NCBI RefSeq assembly: GCF_001368915.1
Contig: NZ_CSTE01000003.1
Span: forward strand, 186,001 to 250,000
Length of the DNA stretch: 64,000 nt
Direction: 5' to 3'
Source of the DNA: Haloferax massiliensis
Lineage (GTDB): Archaea > Halobacteriota > Halobacteria > Halobacteriales > Haloferacaceae
Below, piece after piece: positions 1 through 9,433 of this stretch (position 1 is the first letter of the stretch; every line of letters begins with the position of its first letter). A program made the position numbers and the translations under genes. The notes under the pieces were generated by a model. It had not been told where the DNA came from, did no database searches, and saw nothing but the letters and a program-made list of their open reading frames with translations.

Positions 1-630
1 GGTGTCCGTGGCGAGTTGGTCCGTGACTGTGTCGACGTTCTCGTAACTGTCCTCCGTGACGATGGCCTCCCAGGTGTGGCCGCGCAGTTCCGCCTCGGAG
101 TAGCCGAGAATCCCCTCGGCGCGCTCGTTGACGCCGACGATGCGGAAGTCCCTGTCGTACTCTATGACGCCGAGGGGCGACTGCTCGATGAAAAGCGAGA
201 GCCGTTGCTCGCTGGCCTTGAGAGCGGTCCGCGAGCGGTACTGCTCGACCGCGTTCTCGATGCGGTTGGCGAGGACGGTGTACTGGCTGGTCCCGTGTTC
301 CTTCTGGAGGTAGTCGGTGACGCCCGCGGAGATGGCGTCGCTCGCGACCTCCTCGCTTCCTTTCCCCGTGTAGAGGATAAACGGCAGTTCGGGGTCGTCC
401 TCGCGGACGGCGTCGAGGAAGTCGAGACCGTCGAGGCTGGGCATGTCGTAGTCCGAGACGACGCAGTCGAACTCCTCGTCGGCAAGTCTGTCGAGTCCCG
501 CCGCCACCGACGCCGCGGTCTCGACCCGGAATCGGTCGTGCTCCCGTTCGAGGAACGCCGCCGTCAACTCCGCGAAGGATTCGTCGTCGTCGACGTGCAG
601 GACGGCCACCTCGTTCACCGTCTCACTCAT
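1..630 (-). CDS. Response regulator receiver + PAS sensor protein (C-terminus beyond window)
   Basis: Reading leftwards from the ATG at 630, the first about 115 residues form a CheY-like receiver domain: acidic cluster D14-D16, probable phospho-acceptor D60 in VSDYDMPSLDG, T88 and K110. A PAS domain starts near residue 142 (SEQRLSLFIEQSPLG...) and the frame runs off the left edge after 210 residues. Receiver-PAS proteins of this type are common haloarchaeal signalling proteins that continue into a histidine kinase or a bat-type HTH output; the missing part decides which. Likely cytoplasmic. No relation to the neighbouring catabolic genes is visible. Confidence 0.85.
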   Translation of the reverse strand, partial: MSETVNEVAVLHVDDDESFAELTAAFLEREHDRFRVETAASVAAGLDRLADEEFDCVVSDYDMPSLDGLDFLDAVREDDPELPFILYTGKGSEEVASDAISAGVTDYLQKEHGTSQYTVLANRIENAVEQYRSRTALKASEQRLSLFIEQSPLGVIEYDRDFRIVGVNERAEGILGYSEAELRGHTWEAIVTEDSYENVDTVTDQLATDT

Positions 631-1420
631 AGCTGTTCGCCGTGAGTGTTCGACGGAAGATACTTAATCGTGACTGGGCCGGCGGCTCGGTCGAAGACGC
701 GCGAGTTCGCGGCCTCGGTGAACTGTTCGCTCGCCTCGCGGGCCTTGACCTCCAACACCGCGGGGGCGCGGCCGCGCTGTTGCTGTCCGAACCGTAGACC
801 GGTCCGAGACGAGACGCTGCGAGCGGCGGCGGCCGTCGACGACGACTGACCGCGAACCTCCGTCGTCCTCCTCACGAACCCTCTCATCGCGGACCGCGAG
901 ACGTACCGACGGTTCCCGACTGCGAGAGTAACCATCCGATTAAAAATATGTTTTTGAAAACACAATTAGTCTGATATTTAGATGCTCGTCTTTCTCCCGA
1001 CGCGTTCGAAAAAGCGATGCCACAGGCACACTCACGAGACGCTGTTCTACCGATACCGCCGTTGAGGGGCTTTAACGGGACTCGACGGTGGTATCTCGTC
1101 TGCGTGTGAACCTCTCTCGAAAGCCATCGTCCACGAACCGTGGTTCGTGACAGCATTGACCCCGGGGAGCGGGAGATACCGTTCCTCGCTGGCTTGAATC
1201 GCGGTTTCACCAATGAGTCTCCCCTGAACTACACCCGGCTTGCTATCGCTCGTCTTCGGAGGCTTGCGGGTGACGAGCGGTTTTCGACACCAATAGTATC
1301 AGATACTAATATAATCTCTAATTCTGATTATTCCGTGTTGAAAACCCGGCTAGCGAGCTCGTGGGCCGGCGCGGGCGTCCCCGTACAACTATACTGATTG
1401 CCGGCAATCACGACGGTACG
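631..1420. other. Intergenic stretch, no recognisable gene
   Basis: About 790 bases between the sensor gene and the alcohol dehydrogenase. It holds AT-rich segments (about 935-980 and 1298-1335) and short open frames on both strands, none of which resembles a known family or looks like a haloarchaeal protein. The motif CTATAC near 1388-1393 lies about 30 nt before the ATG at 1421 and is a plausible TATA element for that gene. Confidence 0.5.
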
Positions 1421-2482
1421 ATGCGCGCAGTGACTTTCACAACTCCCGGCGGCCCGCTCGAAATCCGGGAGATTGACGAACCGGAACTGGACGAGACGGG
1501 CGTCGTCGTGGAGACGGAGGCGTGCGGTATCTGCCGAAGTGACTGGCACGCGTGGCGGGGGGACCCGCTCTGGGAGTCCCGGGATTTCGACGACGGACAC
1601 GTTTTCGGCCACGAACCGGCCGGTGTCGTCGTCGAGGTCGGCAGCGAGGTCGAGCACGTCCGCGAAGGCGACCGAGTGACGGTCCCCTTCAACCTCGGTG
1701 ACGGGACGTGTCCGTCCTGTCGGTCGGGTCGCTCGAACGTCTGCGACAACCGTATCCCGCTCGGACTCGCACCCGAATCGAAAGGAGCCTTCGGAGAACG
1801 GTTCCACGTGCCGTGGGCGGACTACAACGTCGTCCACCTCCCGGACAGCGTCTCGTCGGTCGAGATGGCCGGTCTCGGCTGTCGGTTCATGACCTCGTTT
1901 CACGCCCTCGTCCACCGCGCAGACGTCACCGCGGGCGATTGGGTGGTCGTCTACGGGTGCGGTGGTGTCGGCCTGTCCGCCGTTCACATCGCCGACGCGC
2001 TCGGGGCCAACGTCGTCGCCGTCGACCTCTTCGACGAGAAGCTGTCGTTTGCGAGCGAACTGGGCGCTGTCGAAACGGTCAATGCGAACGACGTCGCCGA
2101 CGTCCCGGCGGCGGTGAGGGCGCTGACGGACGGCGGTGCCCACGTCTCTGTCGACGCCCTCGGAATCGCTGAAACGTGCCAGAACGCGGTCAAGAGCCTT
2201 CGAAAGAGGGGCCAGCACGTGCAGGTCGGGCTCACGTCGAACGAGGAGGGCGGCGAGGTCGCGCTCCCGACGGACCGGATGGTACTCAACGAACTCCAGT
2301 TCATCGGCGCGGTCGGTATGCCTCGACCGCGGTACGACGAACTCTTCAGAATGATGGACCGTGGCGGGCTCGACCCGGCGGCAGTGATATCCGAGACGGT
2401 GTCTCTCGACCGGACCCCCGAGATACTGGCTTCGATGACGGACTTCGACACCGTCGGCATTCCAGTGATCACCGAGTTCTGA
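1421..2482 (+). CDS. Zinc-dependent medium-chain alcohol dehydrogenase
   Basis: 353 residues, the normal length for MDR alcohol dehydrogenases. The N-terminal GroES-like domain has the catalytic zinc site (C35, then G-H64-E65) and a structural zinc loop with C97, C100 and C108; the usual first cysteine is replaced, with D94 nearby, a substitution also known from haloarchaeal MDR enzymes. A Rossmann fold follows with the YGCGGVGLSAVH nucleotide motif near residue 175. It oxidises or reduces an alcohol or sugar alcohol with NAD(P); the substrate cannot be read from sequence. The ATG at 1421 fits the conserved N-terminus MRAVTF; an upstream GTG in frame has no homologous N-terminus. It stands alone, before a convergent aldo/keto reductase. 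Confidence 0.9.
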   Translation: MRAVTFTTPGGPLEIREIDEPELDETGVVVETEACGICRSDWHAWRGDPLWESRDFDDGHVFGHEPAGVVVEVGSEVEHVREGDRVTVPFNLGDGTCPSCRSGRSNVCDNRIPLGLAPESKGAFGERFHVPWADYNVVHLPDSVSSVEMAGLGCRFMTSFHALVHRADVTAGDWVVVYGCGGVGLSAVHIADALGANVVAVDLFDEKLSFASELGAVETVNANDVADVPAAVRALTDGGAHVSVDALGIAETCQNAVKSLRKRGQHVQVGLTSNEEGGEVALPTDRMVLNELQFIGAVGMPRPRYDELFRMMDRGGLDPAAVISETVSLDRTPEILASMTDFDTVGIPVITEF

Positions 2483-2566
2483 CGGTGGCACTGGGAAAGA
2501 GCGCAGCCAAACGGGGGACTCCGCGCTCGCGTCGGCAGCCCGAACCCCTTCGACAGCCCGAATCGA

Positions 2567-3406
2567 CTACTCCGGAATCCCGTATACCTCCCGAGACCAG
2601 TCTTGTTCGAGCGTATCGTAGACCGGCCGGTTCCGGTCCAGCCCGTCGATACGTCGTTGGTCTTCCGTGTCGAGTTCCCAGTCGAACAGCGTACCGTTCT
2701 CCGCGATGTGCGTCGCGGAACTCGATTTCGGCAGGACGACGACGTCCTTCTCGACGGCCCACTTGAGGACGATTTGCGCGGGAGATTTGTCGTACGTCGC
2801 TGCGATATCCTGAATCGTCGAATCTTGGAGCACCTCCGTCCGCCCGAGCGGTGCGGCCGCTTCGACGGCCACCCCGTTCGACTGGCAGTAGTCGACCAGT
2901 TCGCGCCGCTGGAACCAGGGATGGAACTCGATCTGATTGACGGCGATGGGGACGTCGGTGACGTGCAACGCGTTGCTGAGCTGATAGCCGCTGAAGTTGG
3001 ATACGCCGACGTTGCGAACCTTCCCGTCGTCGGAGAGCGTCTTCATCGCGTCGAGCGTCTCTCGGAGCGAAATCGCCGGGTTCGGCCAGTGAATCAGATA
3101 CAAATCGAGATAGTCGGTGCCGAGTCTGTCGAGCGAGTCCTCACACGACTCGATGACGCTCCCGTAGTTGAGATTCGCCGGCAGTACCTTCGACGTGAGA
3201 AACAGCTCCTCGCGGTCGTAGTCCGCGAGCGTCTCGCCGATTTCGCGCTCGTTTCGATACCCTTCGGCCGTGTCGACGTGGGTGTAGTCGCCGTCGAGCG
3301 CGGCGCGAACAGATGCGCGAACGGTCGCTCCATCGATATCCCACGTTCCGAGGCCGACCTTCGGGAGGTCGTCTCCGCTCGGAAGTCTGACTGTCGAACT
3401 CGTCAT
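2567..3406 (-). CDS. Aldo/keto reductase
   Basis: 279 residues, a complete single-domain (beta/alpha)8 AKR. The catalytic tetrad is visible: Asp and Tyr in HVDTAEGYRNE, Lys in FLTSKV, His in LIHWPNP. The C-terminal half has the NADP(H) segment VVLPKSSS. Such enzymes interconvert aldehydes or ketones and alcohols in the cytoplasm. The start MTSSTVRLPSGD is preferred to the in-frame codon 12 nt upstream because it brings the first beta-hairpin to usual length. It diverges from a second AKR (3588-4394) and converges on the alcohol dehydrogenase; the three may together process sugar-derived aldehydes, which is inference from context only. Confidence 0.9.
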   Translation of the reverse strand: MTSSTVRLPSGDDLPKVGLGTWDIDGATVRASVRAALDGDYTHVDTAEGYRNEREIGETLADYDREELFLTSKVLPANLNYGSVIESCEDSLDRLGTDYLDLYLIHWPNPAISLRETLDAMKTLSDDGKVRNVGVSNFSGYQLSNALHVTDVPIAVNQIEFHPWFQRRELVDYCQSNGVAVEAAAPLGRTEVLQDSTIQDIAATYDKSPAQIVLKWAVEKDVVVLPKSSSATHIAENGTLFDWELDTEDQRRIDGLDRNRPVYDTLEQDWSREVYGIPE

Positions 3407-3587
3407 CGGCCGATACATCAGTACGCCATCGTATCAATCTACCCCCGTGCGGGGAGACGAGGACGAACGCAGTTCGGGTCAGACGGGTCGGGACTGAACG
3501 CGCAACGGTTCGGAGTTGTCCCGGTCGCTGCGTCGTGGACGTGCCGACGGCGAAAGAGTTTACTTGCAGATGCGGGTGATACGTCGT

Positions 3588-4394
3588 ATGGTACCATCGC
3601 TGCCACCAATCGGGCTCGGAACGTGGGAGAACGACGACCCGACGCAGTGCGCCCGGTCGGTCAGGACCGCCATCGAACTGGGATACAGACACGTCGACAC
3701 CGCAGAACACTACGGAAACGAATCGGCCGTCGGCGACGGGATCGCGTCCGCCGACGTGCCCCGCGACGAGCTGTTTCTCGCCACGAAAGTCCACCCGATA
3801 AGCGGTGGGATGACCCACGACGACGTCCTCGACGAGGCCGAAGCGAGCATGGAGCGACTCGGCGTCGACTATCTCGACCTCCTCTACGTCCACTGGCCGG
3901 TCGGGGAGTACGAGGCCGGGGAGACGCTCGGCGCGTTCGAACACCTCGTCGAGGAGGGTCTCGTGCGGAACGTCGGCGTGTCGAACTTCGACGTCGACCT
4001 CCTCGACGAGGCCCGCGGAGTCCTCGAATCACCGCTTTTCGCACACCAAGTAGAGATGCACCCGTTTTTACCGCAACGAGAACTCGTCGAAGACGCACAG
4101 CGCCACGATTACACGCTCGTCGCGTACTCGCCGCTCGCACGCGGCGCGGCTCTCACGAACCCGGTCATCTGTGATATCGCCGACCAGTACGAGACGTCGC
4201 CCGCGCAGGTGTCTCTCGCGTGGGTGACGAGCCACGAGAACGTCGTCGCGATTCCAAAAGCCACCTCGCGTGCCCACCTCGAAGACAATCTCGGTGCCGC
4301 CGCGCTCGAACTGGACGACGAAGCCATCGCCCGCATCGACGACATCGAACGGCGCACGCGATTCGTCGAGCGCGATGGTGCGCCGTGGCAGTGA
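3588..4394 (+). CDS. Aldo/keto reductase (second paralogue)
   Basis: 268 residues. The AKR tetrad is present: HVDTAEHYGNE (Asp, Tyr), LATKV (Lys), YVHWPVG (His), plus the cofactor segment VVAIPKATS. It is recognisably related to the divergent neighbour but clearly distinct, so it is not a recent duplicate. The ATG at 3588 is chosen because MVPSLPPIGLGTW matches the family start; a longer upstream frame lacks family resemblance. An AT-rich element (GAGTTTACTTG, about 3557-3567) lies roughly 25-30 nt upstream, fitting a leaderless promoter. Substrate unknown. Confidence 0.9.
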   Translation: MVPSLPPIGLGTWENDDPTQCARSVRTAIELGYRHVDTAEHYGNESAVGDGIASADVPRDELFLATKVHPISGGMTHDDVLDEAEASMERLGVDYLDLLYVHWPVGEYEAGETLGAFEHLVEEGLVRNVGVSNFDVDLLDEARGVLESPLFAHQVEMHPFLPQRELVEDAQRHDYTLVAYSPLARGAALTNPVICDIADQYETSPAQVSLAWVTSHENVVAIPKATSRAHLEDNLGAAALELDDEAIARIDDIERRTRFVERDGAPWQ

Positions 4395-4710
4395 GCGCCC
4401 CGACGAGTCGGTGTGCGACGAGAGTGAACGTGTTCGATGGTCACCACGAGGACGCGAGGACGATATGACAGGCGTACCCGTGTAATGCGCTGGGAATCGG
4501 ACCGGCCTGCGTCCGACGATAGTAAACCGCGGCGTGGCGGGCGACGACCGCGCTGAGCGTCCACAGCTACGGTTCGCTCCCGTGGTCAGGGGAACGCAAC
4601 CCAATCGACGCTGTCGCGTCGCAGCGTGCGAATGTTCAGTCGTGTCGAACGCGACCCGAACGCAGTGAACGAGGGAGATTGGTTAAGTCGCTCCCACACG
4701 AGGGGCCCGT
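4395..4710. other. Intergenic stretch, no gene recognised
   Basis: About 315 bases between the aldo/keto reductase and the cupin gene. No coding sequence with family resemblance was found. TTGGTTAAGTC (about 4679-4689) lies roughly 25-30 nt before the cupin ATG and may be its promoter. Confidence 0.5.
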
Positions 4711-5055
4711 ATGGACGTGCAATCGATGACGGACGACGGCGAAGAGGTACTGGACGGCGTCCACCTCGCGCAACTCGCAGCGGGGAGTCGGGGCAGCGTT
4801 CAACACTTCCGTATCGAGTCGGGCGCGCTCGTCGGAACGCACAGCCACGAACACGAACAGATCGGATGGGTGTCGTCGGGGGAGTTGCTGTTCACGGTCG
4901 ACGGGGAAGAGTACCTCGTCGGCCCGAACACCTCCTACGTGATTCCCGGTGCGACCCCGCACTCGGCGGAGAACCGCGGCGAGGTCGACGCCGTCGGTAT
5001 CGAGGTGTTCTCTCCGCCGCGACCGACACCGCCGTGGGAAGGTGACGACGAATAG
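4711..5055 (+). CDS. Cupin-domain protein
   Basis: 114 residues, a single small beta-barrel cupin. The metal-binding motif is seen in GTHSHEHEQIGWVSSGEL (His-x-His, then Glu) and the second motif in YVIPGATPHSAEN (His). Family members range from isomerases and dioxygenases to sensors; function cannot be assigned. An internal ATG five codons downstream (MTDDG) is an alternative start. Its place before the lactate-utilisation genes suggests, without proving, a link to sugar or organic-acid metabolism. Confidence 0.8.
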   Translation: MDVQSMTDDGEEVLDGVHLAQLAAGSRGSVQHFRIESGALVGTHSHEHEQIGWVSSGELLFTVDGEEYLVGPNTSYVIPGATPHSAENRGEVDAVGIEVFSPPRPTPPWEGDDE

Positions 5056-5204
5056 GCGGGACCCCGCCCCGCGGCGACGGACGCGCCGGCGACAGCAGTC
5101 GGCGACACCGGTCGAGCGCAGTGAGCGCCGCGACCGCTCGGTATCGATACGAGTCTCCGAGGCCCATGCCAACAATTATCATTTCCGTCCCGCATGATAC
5201 TGTC

Positions 5205-5711
5205 ATGGCTACCGGTACTATCGGGGCGTTCGAACGGTCGCTCACGGACGTCGGCGTGGAGTTGACGCGTACGACCCCCGCGACGTTTGCCGAGACGCTC
5301 GCGGGCGTCGTCGACGAACCGGCCGTCGGAACCCCGCTCGGGTTCGACGGCGTCTCGCTGAAGGACACCCCCGTAACGACGGAACTCACGCCGAGAGCCC
5401 TCACCGAAGCGCAGACCGGCGTCACGCCGGTCGGACGCGCCATCGCGCAGTACGGGACGCTCGTCGTCGAGTCGAACGCCGCCGGGAACGAACCCGTCTC
5501 GCTCTACCCGCCGACCCACGTCGGCGTCGTCCGCGAGAGCGATGTCCTCGCGGACGTGACCGAGGCGATGCCGCACCTCGCCGGGCGGTTTTCCGACGGC
5601 GGGTCGGTCGTCTTCGCCACCGGTGCGAGCGCGACCGGTGATATGGGCGCACTCGTGAACGGCGTCCACGGGCCGAAAACGGTGCGCGTGGTCCTCGTGG
5701 AGGGACTATGA
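5205..5711 (+). CDS. lutC: LutC-type LUD-domain protein
   Basis: 168 residues, one LUD domain (LutC/YkgG family), with the typical GRAIAQYGTLVVES and PPTHVGVVRESDVL segments and the C-terminal GVHGPKTVRVVLVEG. In bacteria LutABC oxidises L-lactate to pyruvate with electrons passing through Fe-S proteins; LutC itself has no cofactor motif. The ATG at 5205 is chosen because an AT-rich element (CAATTATCATT, near 5172-5182) lies about 28 nt upstream, as expected for a leaderless haloarchaeal transcript; an in-frame ATG at 5166 would sit on that element. Its stop overlaps the start of the next gene by 4 nt (ATGA), so the two are translationally coupled. Confidence 0.85.
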   Translation: MATGTIGAFERSLTDVGVELTRTTPATFAETLAGVVDEPAVGTPLGFDGVSLKDTPVTTELTPRALTEAQTGVTPVGRAIAQYGTLVVESNAAGNEPVSLYPPTHVGVVRESDVLADVTEAMPHLAGRFSDGGSVVFATGASATGDMGALVNGVHGPKTVRVVLVEGL

Positions 5712-7903
5712 GCCTCGAAGACCGCCGGGAGAAAGCGAGGCACATCCGTCATCTCCTGGAGACCGAAGGCGGCGCGATTCGCGAGAACACGACCGTGTTC
5801 AACGAAGACCGGTACGAAGTCTCCGAGAGTTTCGACGACTACGAGGACCTCCGCGGTCGGGCGCGCCGAATCAAGGAAGACGCAATCGACCGATTACCGG
5901 AACTCATCGACCGGCTCCGCGAGAACGTCGAAGCGAACGGCGGCGAGCTGTACGTCGCCGACGACGCGGCGGACGCCAATCGGTACATCGAAGGCGTCGT
6001 CGACGGCGAAGACGCCGAGACCGTGGTGAAATCGAAGTCGATGACGACGGAGGAGTTGGACGTCAACGACCACCTCGAAGACGTCGGCGTCGACGTCTGG
6101 GAGACCGACCTCGGCGAGTTCGTCCTGCAGGTCGCAGACGAATCCCCGTCGCATCTCGTCGGCCCCTCGCTCCACCGGTCACAGGAAGACGTCGCTCGAC
6201 TGTTCAACGACCGCTTCGACCCGGACGAACCGTTCGAAACGGCGGAAGAGCTCACGGCGTTCGCGCGCGACTACCTCGGAGAACACATCCGCTCTGCGGA
6301 CGTGGGAATGACCGGTGCGAACTTCGTCCTCGCGGATTCGGGCACGATTACGCTCGTCACGAACGAGGGGAACGCCCGCAAGACCGCGGTGACCCCCAAC
6401 ACGCACATCGCGGTCGCGGGCGTCGAGAAAATCATCCCGAGCGCCGACGAACTCCAACCCTTCGTCGAACTCATCGCGAAGGCGGCGACGGGACAGCCCA
6501 TCTCCCAGTACGTCACGATGCTCACCCCGCCCGTGGAGTCGCCGACCATCGACTTCTCTCGGCCGACAGAACCGCTCGGGTCGGGCGACGACGACAGGGA
6601 GTTCCACCTCGTCCTCGTCGACAACGGTCGGATGGCGATGCGAGGGGACGACCACCTCGAAGAGACGCTCTACTGCATCCGGTGCGGGGCGTGCGCGAAC
6701 TCCTGTGCGAACTTCCAGCACGTCGGCGGACACGCGTTCGGCGGCGAGACCTACACCGGCGGCATCGCGACGGGGTGGGAAGCCGGCGTTCACGGACAGG
6801 ACTCGGCGGCGACGTTCAACGACTTCTGTACGGGGTGTTCGCGCTGTGCTGACGCCTGCCCCGTCAAAATCGATATCCCGTGGATAAACACGGTCGTCCG
6901 CGACAGAATCAACCACGAACCGGACGAAAGCGCCTTCGACTTCCTCGTCGAGGGGCTGACTCCCGATGCGGAGCCCGGGGGCCTCGACGCGCAGAAGCGC
7001 CTGTTCGGGAACTTCGGCACGCTGGCGAGGGTCGGGTCGGCGACGGCACCGCTCTCGAACCGACTCGCGGAACTCGGACCGGTGCGGTCGGCGATGGAGC
7101 GATTGTTCGGCGTCGACGCCCGGCGCGACCTCCCGACGTTCGAGCGGGAGACGCTCACCGACTGGTTCGCCGCCCGCGACTCGCCGGACAACGACGGGCG
7201 CGAGGTCGTCGTCTACCCCGACGCGTACACCAATTACGTGCTCGTGAACCGGGGGAAGGCGGCGGTGAGGACGCTCGAAGCGCTGGGCGCGCAGGTCGAA
7301 CTCGCCACGCCGCAGGAGAGCGGCCGGGCACCGCTCTCGCAGGGGATGATACGGACCGCAACTCGGCGAGCGTCCGCGGTTGCCGCCGACCTGACGACGT
7401 ACATCGACGACGGGTTCGACGTCGCGGTCATCGAGCCCTCGGACCTCGCCGCGTTCCGCCGAGAGTACGGGAAGCTCCTCGACGAGGAGACACACGAGCG
7501 ACTCGCAGAGAACTCCTACGACGTCATGGAGTACGTCTACGGCTTGCTCAACACCGGGGCCGACGCGGGCGTGCTCGCCGAGCCGTCGGAGCCGCTGGCG
7601 TACCACAGCCACTGCCAGCAACGCACCCTCGGCGTCGAGACGTACACTGAAGCCGTCCTGACGGAACTCGGCTTCGACCTCCTCACCTCGGACGTCGAGT
7701 GCTGCGGGATGGCGGGGAGCTTCGGCTACAAAAGCGAGTACTACGAACTCAGCATGGACGTCGGGGGGGATCTCGAAGCGCAGTTCGCGGACGCGACCGA
7801 CCGCACGCTCGTTGCGAGCGGGACCTCCTGTACCGAACAACTCGGCGACCTGTTCCAACGGGAGGTCGTCCATCCGGTCGAACTCATCGCACCGGACGGG
7901 TGA
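5708..7903 (+). CDS. Fused LutB/LutA-type iron-sulfur oxidoreductase
   Basis: 731 residues, longer than LutB (about 470) because a LutA-like half is attached. Domains in order: LUD domain (about residues 50-310); two 4Fe-4S motifs, CIRCGACANSC from C323 and CTGCSRCADACP from C374; a linker; then a CCG domain with YHSHCQQRTLG (about 632) and DVECCGMAGSFGYKSEYY (about 660), as in LutA/GlpC/HdrB proteins. It should carry electrons from lactate or a similar 2-hydroxyacid to a membrane carrier. It overlaps lutC by 4 nt and precedes a LarA-family gene, consistent with a 2-hydroxyacid utilisation operon. The substrate is inferred; lactaldehyde-yielding sugar pathways would supply lactate. Confidence 0.88.
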   Translation: MSLEDRREKARHIRHLLETEGGAIRENTTVFNEDRYEVSESFDDYEDLRGRARRIKEDAIDRLPELIDRLRENVEANGGELYVADDAADANRYIEGVVDGEDAETVVKSKSMTTEELDVNDHLEDVGVDVWETDLGEFVLQVADESPSHLVGPSLHRSQEDVARLFNDRFDPDEPFETAEELTAFARDYLGEHIRSADVGMTGANFVLADSGTITLVTNEGNARKTAVTPNTHIAVAGVEKIIPSADELQPFVELIAKAATGQPISQYVTMLTPPVESPTIDFSRPTEPLGSGDDDREFHLVLVDNGRMAMRGDDHLEETLYCIRCGACANSCANFQHVGGHAFGGETYTGGIATGWEAGVHGQDSAATFNDFCTGCSRCADACPVKIDIPWINTVVRDRINHEPDESAFDFLVEGLTPDAEPGGLDAQKRLFGNFGTLARVGSATAPLSNRLAELGPVRSAMERLFGVDARRDLPTFERETLTDWFAARDSPDNDGREVVVYPDAYTNYVLVNRGKAAVRTLEALGAQVELATPQESGRAPLSQGMIRTATRRASAVAADLTTYIDDGFDVAVIEPSDLAAFRREYGKLLDEETHERLAENSYDVMEYVYGLLNTGADAGVLAEPSEPLAYHSHCQQRTLGVETYTEAVLTELGFDLLTSDVECCGMAGSFGYKSEYYELSMDVGGDLEAQFADATDRTLVASGTSCTEQLGDLFQREVVHPVELIAPDG

Positions 7904-8031
7904 CGTAGGCCGGTTCGGACGCTCCCCCCGCGGAGCGGTCAGCCGAACTCTCTCGCGGGCGTCCGCGGTGACTCTGGAAGCCGAGGGCTGACGGCGGCAG
8001 ACTTTTCTCAGACTGTGCGAAGGTATAGCAT

Positions 8032-9384
8032 ATGGCAAATAACGGCACTCAGCGGGACGGACCAGTCCCGATTTCCGAGGAGGCCGTCCTCGAAGTGAGC
8101 GGCATGGACTCGGTCCCGGAGATGGGAATCGTCGAACAGTTGTGGGAGACGGACCCGATTCCGAAAGCGGAGCTTCGAGACAGCGTGTTCGATGCGGTCG
8201 AAACGCTCGACTTCGACGCGGTTCCGGACGGCGGCGAAGTCGCCGTCGGGGCGGGGAGTCGCGGTATCGCAAACCTCCCGACCATCGTTAGCGGCGTCGT
8301 CGACGCGCTCGACGACCGCGGGTACGAGCCGTTCGTGTTCCCGGCGATGGGGAGCCACGGGGGCGCTACCGCCGAGGGCCAACGCGAGATGCTCGAAGCG
8401 CTCGGCGTCACCGAAGCGCGCATCGGCTGTGAGATTCGAGCGACGATGGACACGGTCGTCATCGGGAAGACGCCCGTCCGAGACGTCGAGGTCCACGCGG
8501 ACGCGAACGCGGCGGCCGCGGACGCGATAATCCCGGTCAACCGCGTGAAGCCCCACACGGACTTTCAGGGCGACGTGGAGTCTGGGCTCTCGAAAATGCT
8601 CGTCATCGGGATGGGGAAACAGCGCGGCGCGAAAGCGGCACACGACTGGGCCGCCGACTGGAGCTTTCGGGAGATGCTCCCCGAAATCGCGCGTCTGCAC
8701 GTCGAGAACCTCCCGATTGCCGGCGGCATCGCCATCGTCGAGGACGAACACGACGACACCGCGCTCATCGAGGGGGTGCCGCCGTCGGGCTTCTTGGACC
8801 GAGAGGCGGAACTCCTCGAACTCGCCTACGAGCGCCTCCCGACCATCCCGTTCGACGAGCTCGACGTGCTCGTGGTGGACCGGATGGGAAAGGACGTCTC
8901 CGGGGCGGGCATGGACACGAACGTCATCGGCCGAATCGTGTACGGGTTCGAACCGGACCCGCCGAAACCGGACATCACACGGATATTCGTTCGCGGGCTG
9001 ACGCCAGCCTCCCACGGGAACGGTTCGGGACTCGGGTCGGCGGACTTCGTCCACGCGGACCTGTTCGAGGAACTGAACTGGGGCGACACGCTGGTCAACG
9101 TTCTCACCGCGAGCACACCGCGGGCCGCTCGGATTCCGCCGGCCGTCGAAACCGACCGGTCCGGTCTCATCGCCTCGCTGTCCACCGTCGGCGTGAGTGC
9201 CCTCGAAGCGCCGCGCGTCGTCCGCATTCGCGACACGATGCGCCTCGACCGCATCGCCGCGTCGGCACCGCTCGTCGAGGAGGCGCGCGAACGCGACGAC
9301 CTGCGCGTCGTCGAAGAGCCAACCCCCGTCGAGTTCGAAGACGGGCAGTTCGCCGACGACGTCCTCGAAACGGGCGACCACTGA
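8032..9384 (+). CDS. LarA-family (nickel-pincer racemase superfamily) protein, copy 1
   Basis: 450 residues. The N-terminal half resembles the Lar_N/DUF2088 domain: VAVGAGSRGIAN at the place of the LarA DHTRP loop, PAMGSHGG with a histidine matching the LarA ATGCH motif, then RVKPHTDFQGDVESGLSKM, whose His and Lys match the LarA residues that position and bear the nickel-pincer nucleotide. LarA racemises lactate; homologues racemise or epimerise other 2-hydroxyacids. It directly follows lutC/lutB, so a racemase feeding a stereospecific dehydrogenase is a good guess. No LarB, LarC or LarE cofactor genes lie in the window. A second copy is at 40793-42112. Family placement is good, activity is inferred. 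Confidence 0.75.
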   Translation: MANNGTQRDGPVPISEEAVLEVSGMDSVPEMGIVEQLWETDPIPKAELRDSVFDAVETLDFDAVPDGGEVAVGAGSRGIANLPTIVSGVVDALDDRGYEPFVFPAMGSHGGATAEGQREMLEALGVTEARIGCEIRATMDTVVIGKTPVRDVEVHADANAAAADAIIPVNRVKPHTDFQGDVESGLSKMLVIGMGKQRGAKAAHDWAADWSFREMLPEIARLHVENLPIAGGIAIVEDEHDDTALIEGVPPSGFLDREAELLELAYERLPTIPFDELDVLVVDRMGKDVSGAGMDTNVIGRIVYGFEPDPPKPDITRIFVRGLTPASHGNGSGLGSADFVHADLFEELNWGDTLVNVLTASTPRAARIPPAVETDRSGLIASLSTVGVSALEAPRVVRIRDTMRLDRIAASAPLVEEARERDDLRVVEEPTPVEFEDGQFADDVLETGDH

Positions 9385-9433
9385 CCGTGGATGCACGAGA
9401 AACACTGATAACGCTCGAACGAAACCGTGTGGT

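Noticed and set aside
646-965. Short frames on both strands in the first intergenic region
   Set aside because: No homology, no promoter fitting a start codon, and mutually overlapping; not supported as genes.
6179-8272. 697-codon open frame on the minus strand
   Set aside because: Antisense to the LutB/LutA fusion and LarA-like gene; very Arg/Pro-rich product typical of shadow frames.
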